Assembly: GCA_015146655.1 (NCBI GenBank)
Contig: VKHL01000190.1
Coordinates: 1-49,521 of the forward strand
Source of the DNA: Ochromonas danica
Taxonomy: Eukaryota > Sar > Chrysophyceae > Chromulinales > Chromulinaceae
Direction: 5' to 3'
Length of the DNA: 49,521 nt
Below, piece by piece: positions 39,189 through 49,353 of the stretch (its first letter is position 1; each line of letters starts with the position of its first letter). The notes under the pieces are model-generated. The model searched no databases. It saw only the letters and a program-made list of their open reading frames with translations, and was not told the origin of the DNA. Both the position numbers and the translations under genes were made by a program.

Positions 39189-40335
39189 ATGAAGCTGCAC
39201 CATTTTCATTATGCAGCCGGCTTTCCAGCTCCTCCTGTCTTCATCAGCGTCGATTCTATGTTAAAGAAGAACGAGTGCGAAGCCTGTAAGGTGCAAGGTC
39301 TGAGCGGAGGGACTAGATTAGATGGTTATGGACATGCCCACACCTTTCTGCAATGCTGAGTGTTATGAATGGTCTTCTGAGACTATTGTGTTTCAATTTG
39401 TCATCAAGATTAGGATTGTATATGAATGCAAGTTAAGAAAAAGGATTTTGATGGTTTAGATGCAATTAAATCTTCAACACTCTGTTTTATTAGAGATTAT
39501 TGGAAACTACATGGAATTGACACGCGAGCCCTTGTATATTGCGATGGTGAGGTCAAACAGATTCAGATTTTCCATAAAGAAGCAATGGCAAAGAAACTCT
39601 GGAACGTTTAATCGATCTTGGAAAGACTCCAGCATCTTGCAGCACGATTTGTGAAGCATTTGATGCCAGTCCTTTCTTCAGATCGGCGAAAAAGGCCCTG
39701 CCTTCAATTGAAGGCCCAATCACAATGAAAAGATCGATAAAACTCTGCGAGAACCATTCGACCTCACCAAGGATGCGAAAAGGGACACTAAGGCAAAACT
39801 GATCGATGGTTTACAGAAAATTGTCGCAGGAGTTCAACAAACGCTTACCTCCAAAATCATCCAGGAAGGCTATCTTGAAACTGGTCAATATGCTCCCAGC
39901 TTATGGCAGACCATGTCTAAAAGCAGAATTTAACTTGCATTAGATGAGTTCAGCACGTTGGAAGATCGTCGCTCACCTGATGTCATCGCCTTGTATAGAA
40001 CGAAAGGGGAAGCCGCCAAGGAGGACTATGACGCACTGGGAGTGATCAACATCGAGCCCTCCAATGACAGCAGGAAAGTCCCAAAGCTCAAAACGTTCAC
40101 CCTCATCAAGGAGAAGTCTTGATGAACAAGGAGGGGTCTTGATACCCAACAACTGAAGAAGGAACGGCAAGACGATCGCGGACAAGAACCAACTGGGAAG
40201 AAACAAAGCTTAGAGGCCAAAACGAGTCATGGCGGTGCTGAAACGCTGGTTCCCAACTTCTTACCTAATGAAAAACAAACCGCAGCACTACAAGGGATAG
40301 CTCGTTTGCCAAACTCCCTTCCATTTGTGAGGTAG
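39189..40335 (+). pseudogene. Broken DDE-type transposase (pogo/DDE_1-like)
   Basis: Successive plus-strand frames read like one protein. An early part has A-P-P-V-F-I-S-V-D-S-M. Then A-L-V-Y-C-D-G-E-V-K-Q-I-Q-I-F (likely a catalytic Asp region). After a frame change comes L-G-K-T-P-A-S-C-S-T-I-C-E-A-F-D-A-S-P-F-F, and then the C-terminal part I-I-Q-E-G-Y-L-E-T-G-Q-Y-A-P-S and L-D-E-F-S-T-L-E-D-R-R-S-P-D. The reading ends at TAG 40333-40335. At least two frame changes and several in-frame stops interrupt it, for example the TAA after M-S-K-S-R-I near 39930 and the TGA near 40120. The order resembles DDE_1 transposases; the N-terminal DNA-binding part was not recognised. Confidence 0.55.
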
Positions 40336-40703
40336 CCATTTCAGTAAATCTAAGAACAATTAAAAACACCAACAAAGAAGAGATCAATTTCATAGTTGCG
40401 TTCGATTAGACATGAATCTAGTCTATTACCTGTGTCCTTCTGTGCTGGATGCCTGGGATCATAGGTTGGTGAACGAGAAGAAAGGGAAACCTATGAGAGA
40501 TTCAGAGCCATGAAATTGTCAACCAATTCGACATTTTCAGCTATTGCTCATTCACTGTTCAACATTACCAGGTCATATTATATATCATTCGATTCGTCTC
40601 ATCGAAAGGAATTCAATGATAATGGTCTTTTTGTATGAGAACGCAGGAAAACAAAGAAATTGCTCTTTGAAAACTCTGAAAAAGAATGTTAAAAACCGTT
40701 GGT

Positions 40704-40755
40704 TTTCGGTCTCCGTCTAAATTTCTGGGTCATCCACATTTCTGGACACCACTGG
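40704..40755 (-). repeat. Right terminal inverted repeat of the transposon
   Basis: Exact reverse complement of 38633-38684, followed by ACAC. Confidence 0.95.
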
Positions 40756-41056
40756 ACACCCTGTAGACTAGCTCTACTGTAGAGTACATCCATGGGCATG
40801 GATACATGGATGAGATTGCTAACCGGCTAAGTAGACTGTGTGCCCTAAGTCGACTACAGCCTGTAACGCAGGCTTTGACTTATACATTCGTTAAATAAAC
40901 CGTTAACCTACAGTATGAACACCAACTAGTCTGTCTACCTTCCAGTAAACAAGGGACTGCCCTCCTAACCCTCCCCCCTACCCCACTCAATATACAGTAA
41001 AGTACTCAATAAACATCGAAGAGAAGAAAAGCGCTAGCAACCAATAGCAGATGTCG
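40756..41056. other. Intergenic region, no gene
   Basis: Between the transposon and the 3' end of the next minus-strand gene. Contains TACTGTA at 40775, TACAGTA at 40909 and 40993, and AGACTAG/ACTAGTCT words. Confidence 0.5.
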
Positions 41057-41959
41057 TCATATGGGGAGGATCTTGTTGAAGGAGACGGAGAGGTCGAAAC
41101 AAGAGATCTTCTTCTCGAGGTCGTCGAAGGTGATGGTGAAGGTGCCGGTGCCATAGACTACGAGGTCTCGGTCAGAGCTGACCAAGGCGGCGATGGCGGC
41201 GCGCTCTTCCTCTGTTTTGTCTTGATCGAGGTAGTCGAGGTAGAGGCAGCGCTCGAAGTGTCCCGCCATGGCGTGCAGGCGATTCCGATGGCTCGCGTCG
41301 GCGTTGACGAAGTCGATGAGCTGGTTGCAGTGCGACTTCTTGAAGACACACGTGCTGGTGACCACTCCCTCGCAGCAGACCGTGGAGGTGACGAAGAAGA
41401 CGTCATCGGGCTGGTAGGTCAGCAGCGCCTCGAAGAAGAGCGCAATGTAGTCTGCCCCTACGACGGGATCCTTCATCGGCGCCATGCGCACCAGGCAGTC
41501 CTTCTGAGCGCGCGACCCGATAATCCCTCGAATGGTGGGCAGATCGCCCGTGTTGTGGAACTGCGAGATGACGGCGGGGAGGTAGATCAGGAAGTTGGCG
41601 CGCTCGAAGGTCGGGTAGAGAGAAGTCTTCGTGGCCACGAACACGTCGCGGCCGTGGTCGTCGCGGTCAGCGCGCATTAGGAAGGACTGCTTGCGGCGCC
41701 TCTTCTGAGAGACTTTGCTCCCACGAGATGATCGCTTGCGACTCTTTGCCTCCGAGCCCCTCCGATCCTCTGAGATGTCCACCTCCAAGAAGTCCTCCGA
41801 GCTGCCCATGTCTGCCACATGCAAAGAGGAAAGAGGAGCGGAGATGGCAGGAGAGGTCATGATCTCCAAGAAATCCTCCGCCCACTCCAAGAGATTCCCT
41901 TCTTCATCCACAGCAGTCACCATCTCTGCAGCAATTCTGAATTCGTTTTGTTTGCTCAT
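41057..41959 (-). CDS. Unknown protein with basic nuclear-signal-like block and possible NTF2-like domain
   Basis: Single exon; the Met at 41959 (M-S-K-Q-N-E-F) is preferred over the in-frame Met at 42028 because the extra 23 codons look like untranslated leader. This gives 300 residues. Residues about 1-70 are acidic. A strongly basic block follows (K-S-R-K-R-S-S-R, S-Q-K-R-R-R-K-Q), likely a nuclear localisation signal or the remains of a bZIP-type basic region, but no leucine zipper follows. The C-terminal about 170 residues (L-P-A-V-I-S-Q-F-H-N-T-G-D-L to the end) could form a SnoaL/NTF2-like barrel, judged only from its hydrophobic pattern. Divergent from MKS1 with a 161-bp spacer. Function unknown. 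Confidence 0.65.
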   Translation of the reverse strand: MSKQNEFRIAAEMVTAVDEEGNLLEWAEDFLEIMTSPAISAPLSSLHVADMGSSEDFLEVDISEDRRGSEAKSRKRSSRGSKVSQKRRRKQSFLMRADRDDHGRDVFVATKTSLYPTFERANFLIYLPAVISQFHNTGDLPTIRGIIGSRAQKDCLVRMAPMKDPVVGADYIALFFEALLTYQPDDVFFVTSTVCCEGVVTSTCVFKKSHCNQLIDFVNADASHRNRLHAMAGHFERCLYLDYLDQDKTEEERAAIAALVSSDRDLVVYGTGTFTITFDDLEKKISCFDLSVSFNKILPI

Positions 41960-42120
41960 TTGCCACTTCTGGCTTCCCACTTGGCAGAGAGAAGAGAGGG
42001 GGTGGCACAACAGGCAGAACCTGATCAAACCTGATTAAACAGGAACAAATATGGCAAAATGCGGTAAAACCTTTCCAGTTCGACTAGAAACGGAGTGATT
42101 TCGATTTTATCAATGGCTTG

Positions 42121-44985
42121 ATGACAGTCGAGTATTATCACACAACTGACCCAGTCGAGAACTTCTTCCTGCGCGTAGTCGTGAGAGAGGTATGAGTGAC
42201 CTGTCACTATCTCATTGTCTCTCACTCTCTCGCTTCTGTGTTGGTCTGTGTTTGTCGAGCAGATCTCAAGGCCTCGAGGAAGTGGATCGCAGCAGTTCTT
42301 CTTCGATGAGAAGGTTCGCTGGCAGCAGAAGCTCTACTCCCCGGCGTAAGGCAGAAAACACTTCCCAGCCTGTCCCTCTCCCGCACACTCTCTTCCTCAT
42401 CGTACTCACACACTCTCTGTCTGTCTCTTGCCTGTCTCTGTGTGGTGTGTTGGTGTCAAAGAGATGTGGCGGATTATGTCGTGAACAAGAGCGACTCTCG
42501 TGGCTCTGTGGCGCAGGTGAGGCCAACCAAGCGCTCACTCCTGCTGCCCTTCACCGTCGCTTAGTCTCTTCAATGTGTGACTTAGATGGAGACGCGCAAC
42601 TGCTTGGCGCGACTGGAGCGTGACGGGCAAAACGTCCGCGCAATGCTCCGTGACCCCATGGTCGTCACGTACATCGACCGAGACAATCGCCATGCCCAGG
42701 AGGTGAGTGTGAGCATGCCTCACTCAGGCCATGCCTTACCCTTACCCTTACCCTAACTGTTGGTGCAGGAGGTGACGAATGGTGTAACTAGAAAAGTTCC
42801 CGAGACGCTGCTGAGGTAAGCGCAGCTCTGTCATGGCCTCTTCTGCTGCTGTCTCACCTCGCCCTAACCCTCTCCGTTACCCTCACCATGCAGAGGGTCG
42901 GGATGCAAAACGATGTCCATCTGCCTGGTTATGGACTTGGAAGTCGACCGCCTGCTCGAAGCATGCGAGAAGGATCCTTTCTATCGGCCCAGAGACTTCT
43001 TCGAGGAGCATCTGCTCATGGAGGTCAAGATCTATCAAGACGGACTCGTCGAGATCTCGCCCGGCCTGTCCAAGCCCCTCACTGAGCCCCGCGCCATTCT
43101 ACCGCTGGATCTTGGCGTGCAGTTTGCCTCTTCTGCAACCTCTTCCTCTGCCCAGAGCAACTGCCAGAGCCTCAACCTCTTCTTGGACGACCTCACAGTG
43201 CGCGCAGGGCAGAGGCTGGGCTTCGCGATGTCTTCCTACCGCCTCAAGAGCTCGCGGTCGGGCGCGGAGTTTGAGTTCTTTGTGTTCAACGACTCGGAAT
43301 TGGTCAACCCGGTGGCGCTCGAGGGCTTTCTCTTCCGCCAGCGCTTGCTGGACAGTCTGCACAGCCAGGAGAACGTCCTTCACACGAACTGGAAGCAAGA
43401 CCCGCCTCAAGCTACAAGCACTGCCGTAGAGAAGAACAACCACAAGGTCGACTACGAGACCATCTGCTGGCAGTTGGAGCTGCAAATGGCCGAAGGTTTC
43501 GAGGCGGACAGCTTGTTCGTTGTCTATGCTGTGCAGCTGCCGGAGGGATTTCGTCTGAGGACGGGAAACCTCACAGATGGCGCCGTCAACCAACGGGGCG
43601 CAGGGTTGGTGACGAAGGAGGAGGAGGAGGGCATGCTGCAAGGCTGCACCCATGTGGGGCGTCTCAACCCTCGCCTGCCTTGCCAGCTGGCGCAGAACTG
43701 CTTCCTCGGCAGACAGCACAGCTTCGTCGCGGGCACCGCCTACTTCATCGTCTCATGTGCGGCCATTATCGTGGGGCTGGAATACCTCATTTTCGTGGCC
43801 TTGGCGCTAGTCTTGCTGTGCTTTCTCTACCAATACAACACCTTCCCTGGGCGCCTTCTCCTCCTCCTACCCGACGATCTCGCACCTTCGGTCAACCACT
43901 TCGTCAACTACCTCCCTGCTGCTGACTACTTCAGTAAGCAGAGCGAGAGGCAGAAGCTGCTGCAAGGCAGTGCGATGCATCGAGAAGCTATCGTCCTCAA
44001 CCATCTCGTGAACTTCAGCTGCGATTACCCCGCGAGTTCTGACGATAGCACTACCACTAGCTCTAGCTCTAGCTCTAGTACTGGCCCTCGCATGCCAGAG
44101 ATTTCTTTTCAGGTCTACCGCTCTGATGGCTCCGTCACGGAGTGCATCGGCTATGGAAACTTCTCGCTGCCTGCACGCGCTGGAGGCATTTCGTTGGCCA
44201 TCCCAACGGTCATGCCCGTGGCGGGCGCCTACCACAACCTCTGCGCCTTCTTCTTGGGTACTTACGCTAAATTCAAGTCCCCCTTCTACATGAGCGATGT
44301 CTACGGGGCCTTGGACAGAAAGGAAGTTGTCAGTGGCAAGGCCTCGGGACTCAATCGATTCGGATTGGTGACGCAGTCGTCGGGCACTTTGCATGTGCGC
44401 GGCCAGGCCATCGTCACGCGCAGGCGCCCTTCTGCTGGTGCTCCTGAAGCAAACACACGCGGCAAGGTGACGGACAGGCCGTTGACTCTGCTGGCGAAGC
44501 AGGAGAAGCGCCTGGAGACGAGAAAGACTGTGGAGGAGATTCTCAGCGCATTTCGCTCCACGAACACGGTCAAGTTCAGTGATCGCCTCACCAGGACGAT
44601 GTCTGCGAGCAAGAAGCAGGATCTGCTGCAGAAAGCGCTGCGGCCCAATGCCTTGAGCGGACAGCGACTCGGTGGAGGAGGGCGACCTTCTGTGCAGGAG
44701 ATCATCCAGTCGCTGGGCTCCTCGCGCAGTGGCGCCATTCCCTCGCCCTCCACCCCGCCGCTCGATAAGGTGGCCTCCATCTTGGCCAAGGTGCGAGCGA
44801 AAGCTGCTGCGGCCTCAGGGGCGGCTGGAGGAGAGTCCAAGGCGGTCGAGCTGGCCTCTCTTCAAGGGCGAATCGATGCAATCAATCGCCAGCGCGAGAC
44901 GAGGGAAGCGGCCGAGGAGGACAAGGAAGACAAGGAGGACACTCCTCTTCTCTCAAGTAGCAATAGCAATAGCAGGCAGTCGTGA
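42121..44985 (+). CDS. MKS1: Meckel syndrome protein 1-like B9-domain ciliary transition-zone protein
   Basis: Component of the MKS module at the ciliary transition zone. Six exons: 42121-42189, 42263-42345, 42462-42516, 42586-42702, 42769-42815, 42894-44985; 820 residues (human MKS1 is 559). The N terminus M-T-V-E-Y-Y-H-T-T-D-P-V-E-N-F-F-L-R-V matches the MKS1 start. W-Q-Q-K-L-Y-S matches human W-Q-E-K-L-F-S, and T-Y-I-D-R-D matches T-Y-T-D-S-D. The B9 domain follows, with D-S-L-F-V-V-Y-A-V-Q-L-P, I-G-Y-G-N-F-S-L-P and S-G-L-N-R-F-G-L-V-T-Q-S-S-G-T-L. Within B9, roughly residues 385-475 are extra and strongly hydrophobic (two possible membrane helices at about 401-437). An (AGCTCT)n-coded Ser run and a long basic C-terminal tail add further length. 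Confidence 0.88.
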
Positions 44986-45032
44986 CCATCGCATCACTGG
45001 CAGTAGTAGCAGCAGGTTAGCTGTGTCAGTGT

Positions 45033-45133
45033 GTCAAGTTAGCTGTGTTAGTGTCACAGTGTGTTCAGTGGTGTGGCAGTGTCACAGTGTGTCAAGTTAG
45101 CTGTGGCAGTGTCACAGTGTGTTCAGTGGTGTG
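45033..45133 (+). repeat. 58-bp tandem repeat, about 1.7 copies, downstream of MKS1
   Basis: Unit begins GTCAAGTTAGCTGTG at 45033 and again at 45091. It is itself built from shorter GTGTCACAGTGTG words. Non-coding, in the likely 3' region of MKS1. Confidence 0.75.
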
Positions 45134-45218
45134 TCTTGGAAGGTGTGGGATGTGTAAAGTGTACTAGGATGTGTTTTGTGGGTCTAGCTATTTAGGGTTA
45201 TTTTATACTTGTTTTCAT

Positions 45219-45590
45219 TTACATGTCTACGTCCTGCGGGTCGTCGATGTTGACGGAGAGTCCGTAGACTGTGACCAGGCAGTGCATCGTGGCGTTCTGC
45301 CAGGGCACCTTGCAGTAGCCGTCCTTGCTCGCGTCCCAGTGCATGCTCGTGGTCGTGTTGAGACCCGCGCCCGTCTTCTGCATGATGACGCAGGTGATGA
45401 TGTACTTGAAAGGCCGCGCCAGGGCCTGCAGGTCTTTGAGGCAGTTGGTGACGATGTTGTTCGTCCACTCGTTCACCTTCTTGGCGTTATAGGAGCTGTC
45501 GTTCAAAGAGTTGTGGATGGCTTGACGCACTATGGTCTCCACGTCTTCAGCAGAAAACTCCGCAGAATCATCCTGAAAAGGTTCAGCCAT
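45219..45590 (-). CDS. DYNLT1: Dynein light chain, Tctex1 type
   Basis: Intronless 123-residue protein, full length for the family (about 113-125). Shows the Tctex-1 pattern: acidic start, V-E-T-I-V-R-Q-A-I near the N terminus, V-N-E-W-T-N-N-I-V, K-Y-I-I-T-C-V-I-M-Q-K-T-G-A-G-L, then W-D and the C-terminal strand C-L-V-T-V-Y-G-L-S-V-N-I. Dimeric cargo/assembly light chain of cytoplasmic dynein and of flagellar dyneins. Divergent from HemE with a 162-bp spacer. Confidence 0.95.
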   Translation of the reverse strand: MAEPFQDDSAEFSAEDVETIVRQAIHNSLNDSSYNAKKVNEWTNNIVTNCLKDLQALARPFKYIITCVIMQKTGAGLNTTTSMHWDASKDGYCKVPWQNATMHCLVTVYGLSVNIDDPQDVDM

Positions 45591-45752
45591 GATATTTGAT
45601 TGTTTTGATTTGTTTTGTTCATCTCCGTCGCGGCCGTTTCAGCGGACAACAACGCGTTTCTTGGAAACGGGTTTTTGATAGAAACGCGCTTCTCGTCTCC
45701 TCTGCTGGTTGGTGCTTTCATTCATCATTGAGGTAAATCTTCTCTGCTTGCC
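45591..45752. promoter_or_regulatory. Shared divergent promoter of DYNLT and HemE with inverted repeat
   Basis: 162 bp between two start codons. An 8-bp inverted repeat CGCGTTTC (45653-45660) / GAAACGCG (45681-45688) lies in the middle, and within it a small palindrome GTTTC-TTG-GAAAC (45656-45668). The latter loosely resembles an RFX X-box half-site pair, but the match is imperfect. Confidence 0.4.
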
Positions 45753-47109
45753 ATGGGCTACTTCGGAATTGCAGTTGCTTGCTTATTACTCAGCTCACTG
45801 ACTACAGTGAGTGGTTTGTCTCTGCAGCGAGTAACTCGCGGCGGAGCGAGGACTGCATGCATCATGTCTGCCTCCTCCTCCTCCTCCTCCTCTGAGCCGC
45901 TCTTGGTGCGCGCCTATCGCGGAGAAGAAGTCGAGCGCACGCCCGTCTGGTTGATGCGTCAAGCGGGGCGCTACATGGCGGACTTTCGCAAGTACTCAGA
46001 GAAGTTCAAGTTCCGCGAGCGCTCAGAGACTCCCGAGATCGCCATCGAGCTGTCGCTGCAGCCTTGGAGAAGGTTCGGGGTGGACGGAGTCATCATGTTC
46101 TCAGGTGAGCCTGAGCCCGAGCCTGCTCTCTCAATGCGTCTGCTTCTGCTGTCTCCTAAGCCTCGCCGTCTTCTTCATCTGCTGCAGACATCCTCACTCC
46201 TCTGCCAGCGCTGGGCGTGGACTTCTCCATCGTGGAGGGCAAGGGGCCGAAGTTCGAGAAACCCATTCGCTCTGCAGACCAGATTGCGGCGGTGGGAGCG
46301 ATGGTTGACGTGGACCGACAGGTTCCCTTTCTACGCACGATCCTCGAGGTAGTCACCCCTCTGACCCTCTGTGCTACCCCCCTTCCCCCCTCTCCCCCAG
46401 CTGCTAGAACTAACCCTCACAGTGACGACCTTGCTGATAGAGTCTTCGACAAGAGGTGGAGGGTAAAACTGCGCTAATTGGCTTTATTGGCGCACCCTGG
46501 ACCCTGGCAGCCTACTCGGTGGAAGGCGGACACAGCAAGCTCTGCAAGCACTTCAAAGGAATGTGTCTGGAACAGCCCGCGCTGGCTCATGCTCTGCTTG
46601 AGAAGTACACAGACGCCCTCTGCATCTATGCCTCCCACCAGATTTCCTGTGGCGCACAGGTGATGCAAATTTTCGAGTCCTGGGCGCACCATCTCTCAGA
46701 GGAGCAGTTCCTCGTCTTCGCCAAGCCCTATGCCGAGAAGATCGCGCGCTATCTGAGGGCTCGCCACCCTTCAGTTCCTTTAGTTTACTTCGCGAATGGA
46801 GGGAGCCCCTTTCTACATCAACAGCTAAACATGGGTTATGATGCCCTCTCGATTGACTGGCGAATTTCGATGTCTTCGGCCAGGAAGATCGCTGGGAAAG
46901 ACTTCGTTCTTGCTGGCAATATCGACCCTATGGTCCTCTACGGCAGCGACGAGAACATCGCTCAAGCTGTGCGTCGATGCATCAAAGAGGCCAATGGCAA
47001 GCACGTCCTCAACTTGGGCCATGGAGTCGAGAAGGACATGTCAGAGCATGCCGTGGAGGTGCTTGTCCAGACCGCACACAGCTTTTCTCTCTCCGAAGTT
47101 AGGGTTTAG
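45753..47109 (+). CDS. hemE: Plastid uroporphyrinogen III decarboxylase
   Basis: Converts uroporphyrinogen III to coproporphyrinogen III in haem and chlorophyll synthesis. Exons 45753-46104, 46188-46348, 46441-47109; 393 residues. The leader M-G-Y-F-G-I-A-V-A-C-L-L-L-S-S-L-T-T-V-S-G is a signal peptide, followed by an R/S-rich stretch, as expected for import into a secondary plastid. The enzyme starts with R-T-P-V-W-L-M-R-Q-A-G-R-Y-M (the conserved arginine motif) and keeps M-F-S-D-I-L-T-P, G-F-I-G-A-P-W-T-L-A, Q-I-F-E-S-W-A, A-G-N-I-D-P and N-L-G-H-G-V. Complete. Confidence 0.97.
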
Positions 47110-47210
47110 AAAACTGTTTATGTGACTTTTGTAAACTATTTCTGCGAGTTTTGTAAACTGTTCCTCCTAACCTACGTGAATAGGAAACCGAAAACTGGAA
47201 AACCCCCAAG

Positions 47211-49190
47211 ATGCTGTCCAGGGCCCAAGCTGTGCTTGTTCTCTCTCTCCTGGCATGGCTGCTCGTCCTCTTCAAGCTATTCTCGCTGCGCGCTGAGGCC
47301 AACGCGAAGGCCAGACTCGCTCTGCAAGAGGGCGGGCAGCAGGTCGACTTGCCTGGCATGGACTTCAAGAAAGGCAACTCCTCTCATGAACGCACTGGAA
47401 GTGAAAGTGAGTCAAAGCCTTCTCCTGTCACTGCAAATCATTCGCCCTCGTCCTCCAGACCCGCCAAAAACAAAGTGAAACAGCGCCGCACTTGGCAAGA
47501 CTACAAAACGGATGCCTCCTGGATGGACTTCGTTCACTTCCCTCACGATCCTCTTGAGAAGATGGCCGCCCCCAAGGAAGAACTATCCCGAACTTGCTCA
47601 AAAGAAGTGGTGGATCGCCTGGACTCTCGCCTCTCTGCCGATCAGCTGCAATGGTGCCAGTGGGCGTTGAGTGACAGCGGAGGCAAGGTGAAGGTGGGCA
47701 AGTCCTATGGCAAGCTGGGGCCTAAAGATCAAAACCAATATGAGAAATGGAATTGCAATGCGGTGGCCAAGGGCATGAATCCTTCTTGTAACGATGCTTG
47801 GGGAGACAATCACATTTTGAACTGGAAGAGGAACGAAATTGCCAATCTTTGCGGCGACGAGAACGCCTACACCAGTCGAGTAAGAACACTTATGCCATAC
47901 TACCCTATCCTCGAAGAACACTTTCTGTGAGCGCTTTTTGTGTACCAATGTTGCTCAGGTGCATTGCAAAGACTCTTCCAACCAGGCGCGATTTTGTACC
48001 TTTGAGAATGTCCTGGTAGATCTCCGTAAAATGCATAATGTGAAGCGACCTGGCCGAACAGATTCTCGCCGATGGGACAGGGGCTTTTTGACGACACATT
48101 GCGGTGCTGAGAAGCGAGACATTAACTATTACGAATTCTATGATTCCTCTGTACGCCCACCAACTAAGAAATGTGATTTCGTCATGAATGAAACAGTTGT
48201 AATGTATGGACACGACGATATTCGCAACCTGGGGCACAGGTAAGTCATCAACATTGTGTTAGCAACTGGACAGACAGTAACTGGATTTGCTTTAGTATGT
48301 CTGACTTCATGAACGTGTTGACCATGCTGTGGTTATCGGACCTCGCTTCGGCTGTCCATTCTCTCACCTTTCTCAACGCAGATGCTATTCGCCAAGGTCA
48401 TAACTATTACGACGATCTCGGCGCTTTCATCACCCACTATTCGACTCAGTTTGGCCGCGTTCTGAAGCTCTCGTCTTTTCCTTCTGAAGCCAAAATTTGC
48501 GTGAAACGTTTGGTTTTCATGCCGCGGCCGGTGGTACTTTACACATGGGATGGTTGGTGGCAAGACATGCCTTGCTCCTTTGCTGGGCCAAGCTCTCTTT
48601 ATCAGCGTTGGAACTTTCAGATGCGTCAGGGATATGGGTTGGTACAACAGAACAACACCACCCTAGTATCATCCGAAATAGAGATTTTACTTCTGGAGCG
48701 CAAAGCGCGCGGTGGGTCGAGCCAGCAGGCCAGTCGACTAATGAAGAATTTCGCTCAAGTTCGTCAAGCGCTGTCGTCACTGCCAGGGGTGCGTGTCACT
48801 GCTCTTGACATGTCCACGCTACCATTCCCACAGCAGGTAGCAAAGTTGGCGAGCAGTCATCTGTTGGTGGGCATGCATGGAGCAGGTATAGCGAGTGCGA
48901 TGCACATGTCCATCGGAATGCCCAATTGCTGTGGTGTCATCGAGATCTTTCCTCAGGGAGAGTTCATGCCTATTCGAGGCTACGGCAACATGGCAAGGCG
49001 AATGGGACTCCATTATCAACGACTTGAATTGTCTGGAGGCCAATCGCATGGAGATGGAGCTGTGGTGCCCACCGACGCTCTCATCTCACTAACCAGCAAG
49101 GTTATCAGAAATATGAAAGGGGCTCCCACCTGTGTCGTTCCCTCCGTGCTCTCTGATCCTTACTTGGAAGGCGTTGTGGATGCCTCCTAG
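47211..49190 (+). CDS. Type II membrane glycosyltransferase, GT61 (DUF563) family
   Basis: Exons 47211-47879, 47959-48239, 48296-49190; 614 residues. An N-terminal signal anchor (A-V-L-V-L-S-L-L-A-W-L-L-V-L-F-K-L-F) precedes a basic Ser-rich stem, as in Golgi type II enzymes. The catalytic region shows N-L-G-H-S-M-S-D-F near the exon 2/3 join and H-G-A-G-I-A-S-A-M with V-I-E-I-F-P downstream, the GT61 pattern seen in plant xylosyl/arabinosyl-transferases and animal EOGT. Probably adds a sugar to glycoproteins or wall glycans in the secretory pathway; the donor is unknown. Confidence 0.88.
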
Positions 49191-49353
49191 CATATGAGGC
49201 TTCCGATGTGCTCATAGAACGATTAAAATAACTTGTAATTTGTGTTAAGCATTATGAAGAGAAGATGTGTCAACAGGCAGCTAAGAGGTCGCCGGAAACA
49301 TGGCGACAGAAGGGAGATTTAACCGACTAGACGAGGAATGAGTGCTGGGGGCG

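Larger units (their letters stand above)
38633..40755 (+). mobile_element. DNA transposon with 52-bp perfect terminal inverted repeats
   Basis: Element of 2123 bp bounded by inverted repeats starting CCAGTGGTGTCC and identical over 52 bp. ACAC flanks both ends (38629-38632 and 40756-40759), a possible 4-bp target duplication. The interior is AT-richer than neighbouring genes and encodes, on the plus strand, pieces of a DDE-type transposase interrupted by stops and frame changes. It lies 121 bp upstream of the UTP4 start. Perfect ends with a broken gene suggest movement by a transposase supplied from elsewhere, or young age with fast decay. Superfamily not settled: coding pieces look pogo/DDE_1-like, but the flanks are not TA. 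Confidence 0.88.

Noticed and set aside
42731-42757. Telomere-like (TTACCC)n run in an MKS1 intron
   Set aside because: Only about three units within a spliceable intron; similar CCCTAACCC/TTACCC words in the next intron suggest pyrimidine-rich simple sequence, not a telomere relic.
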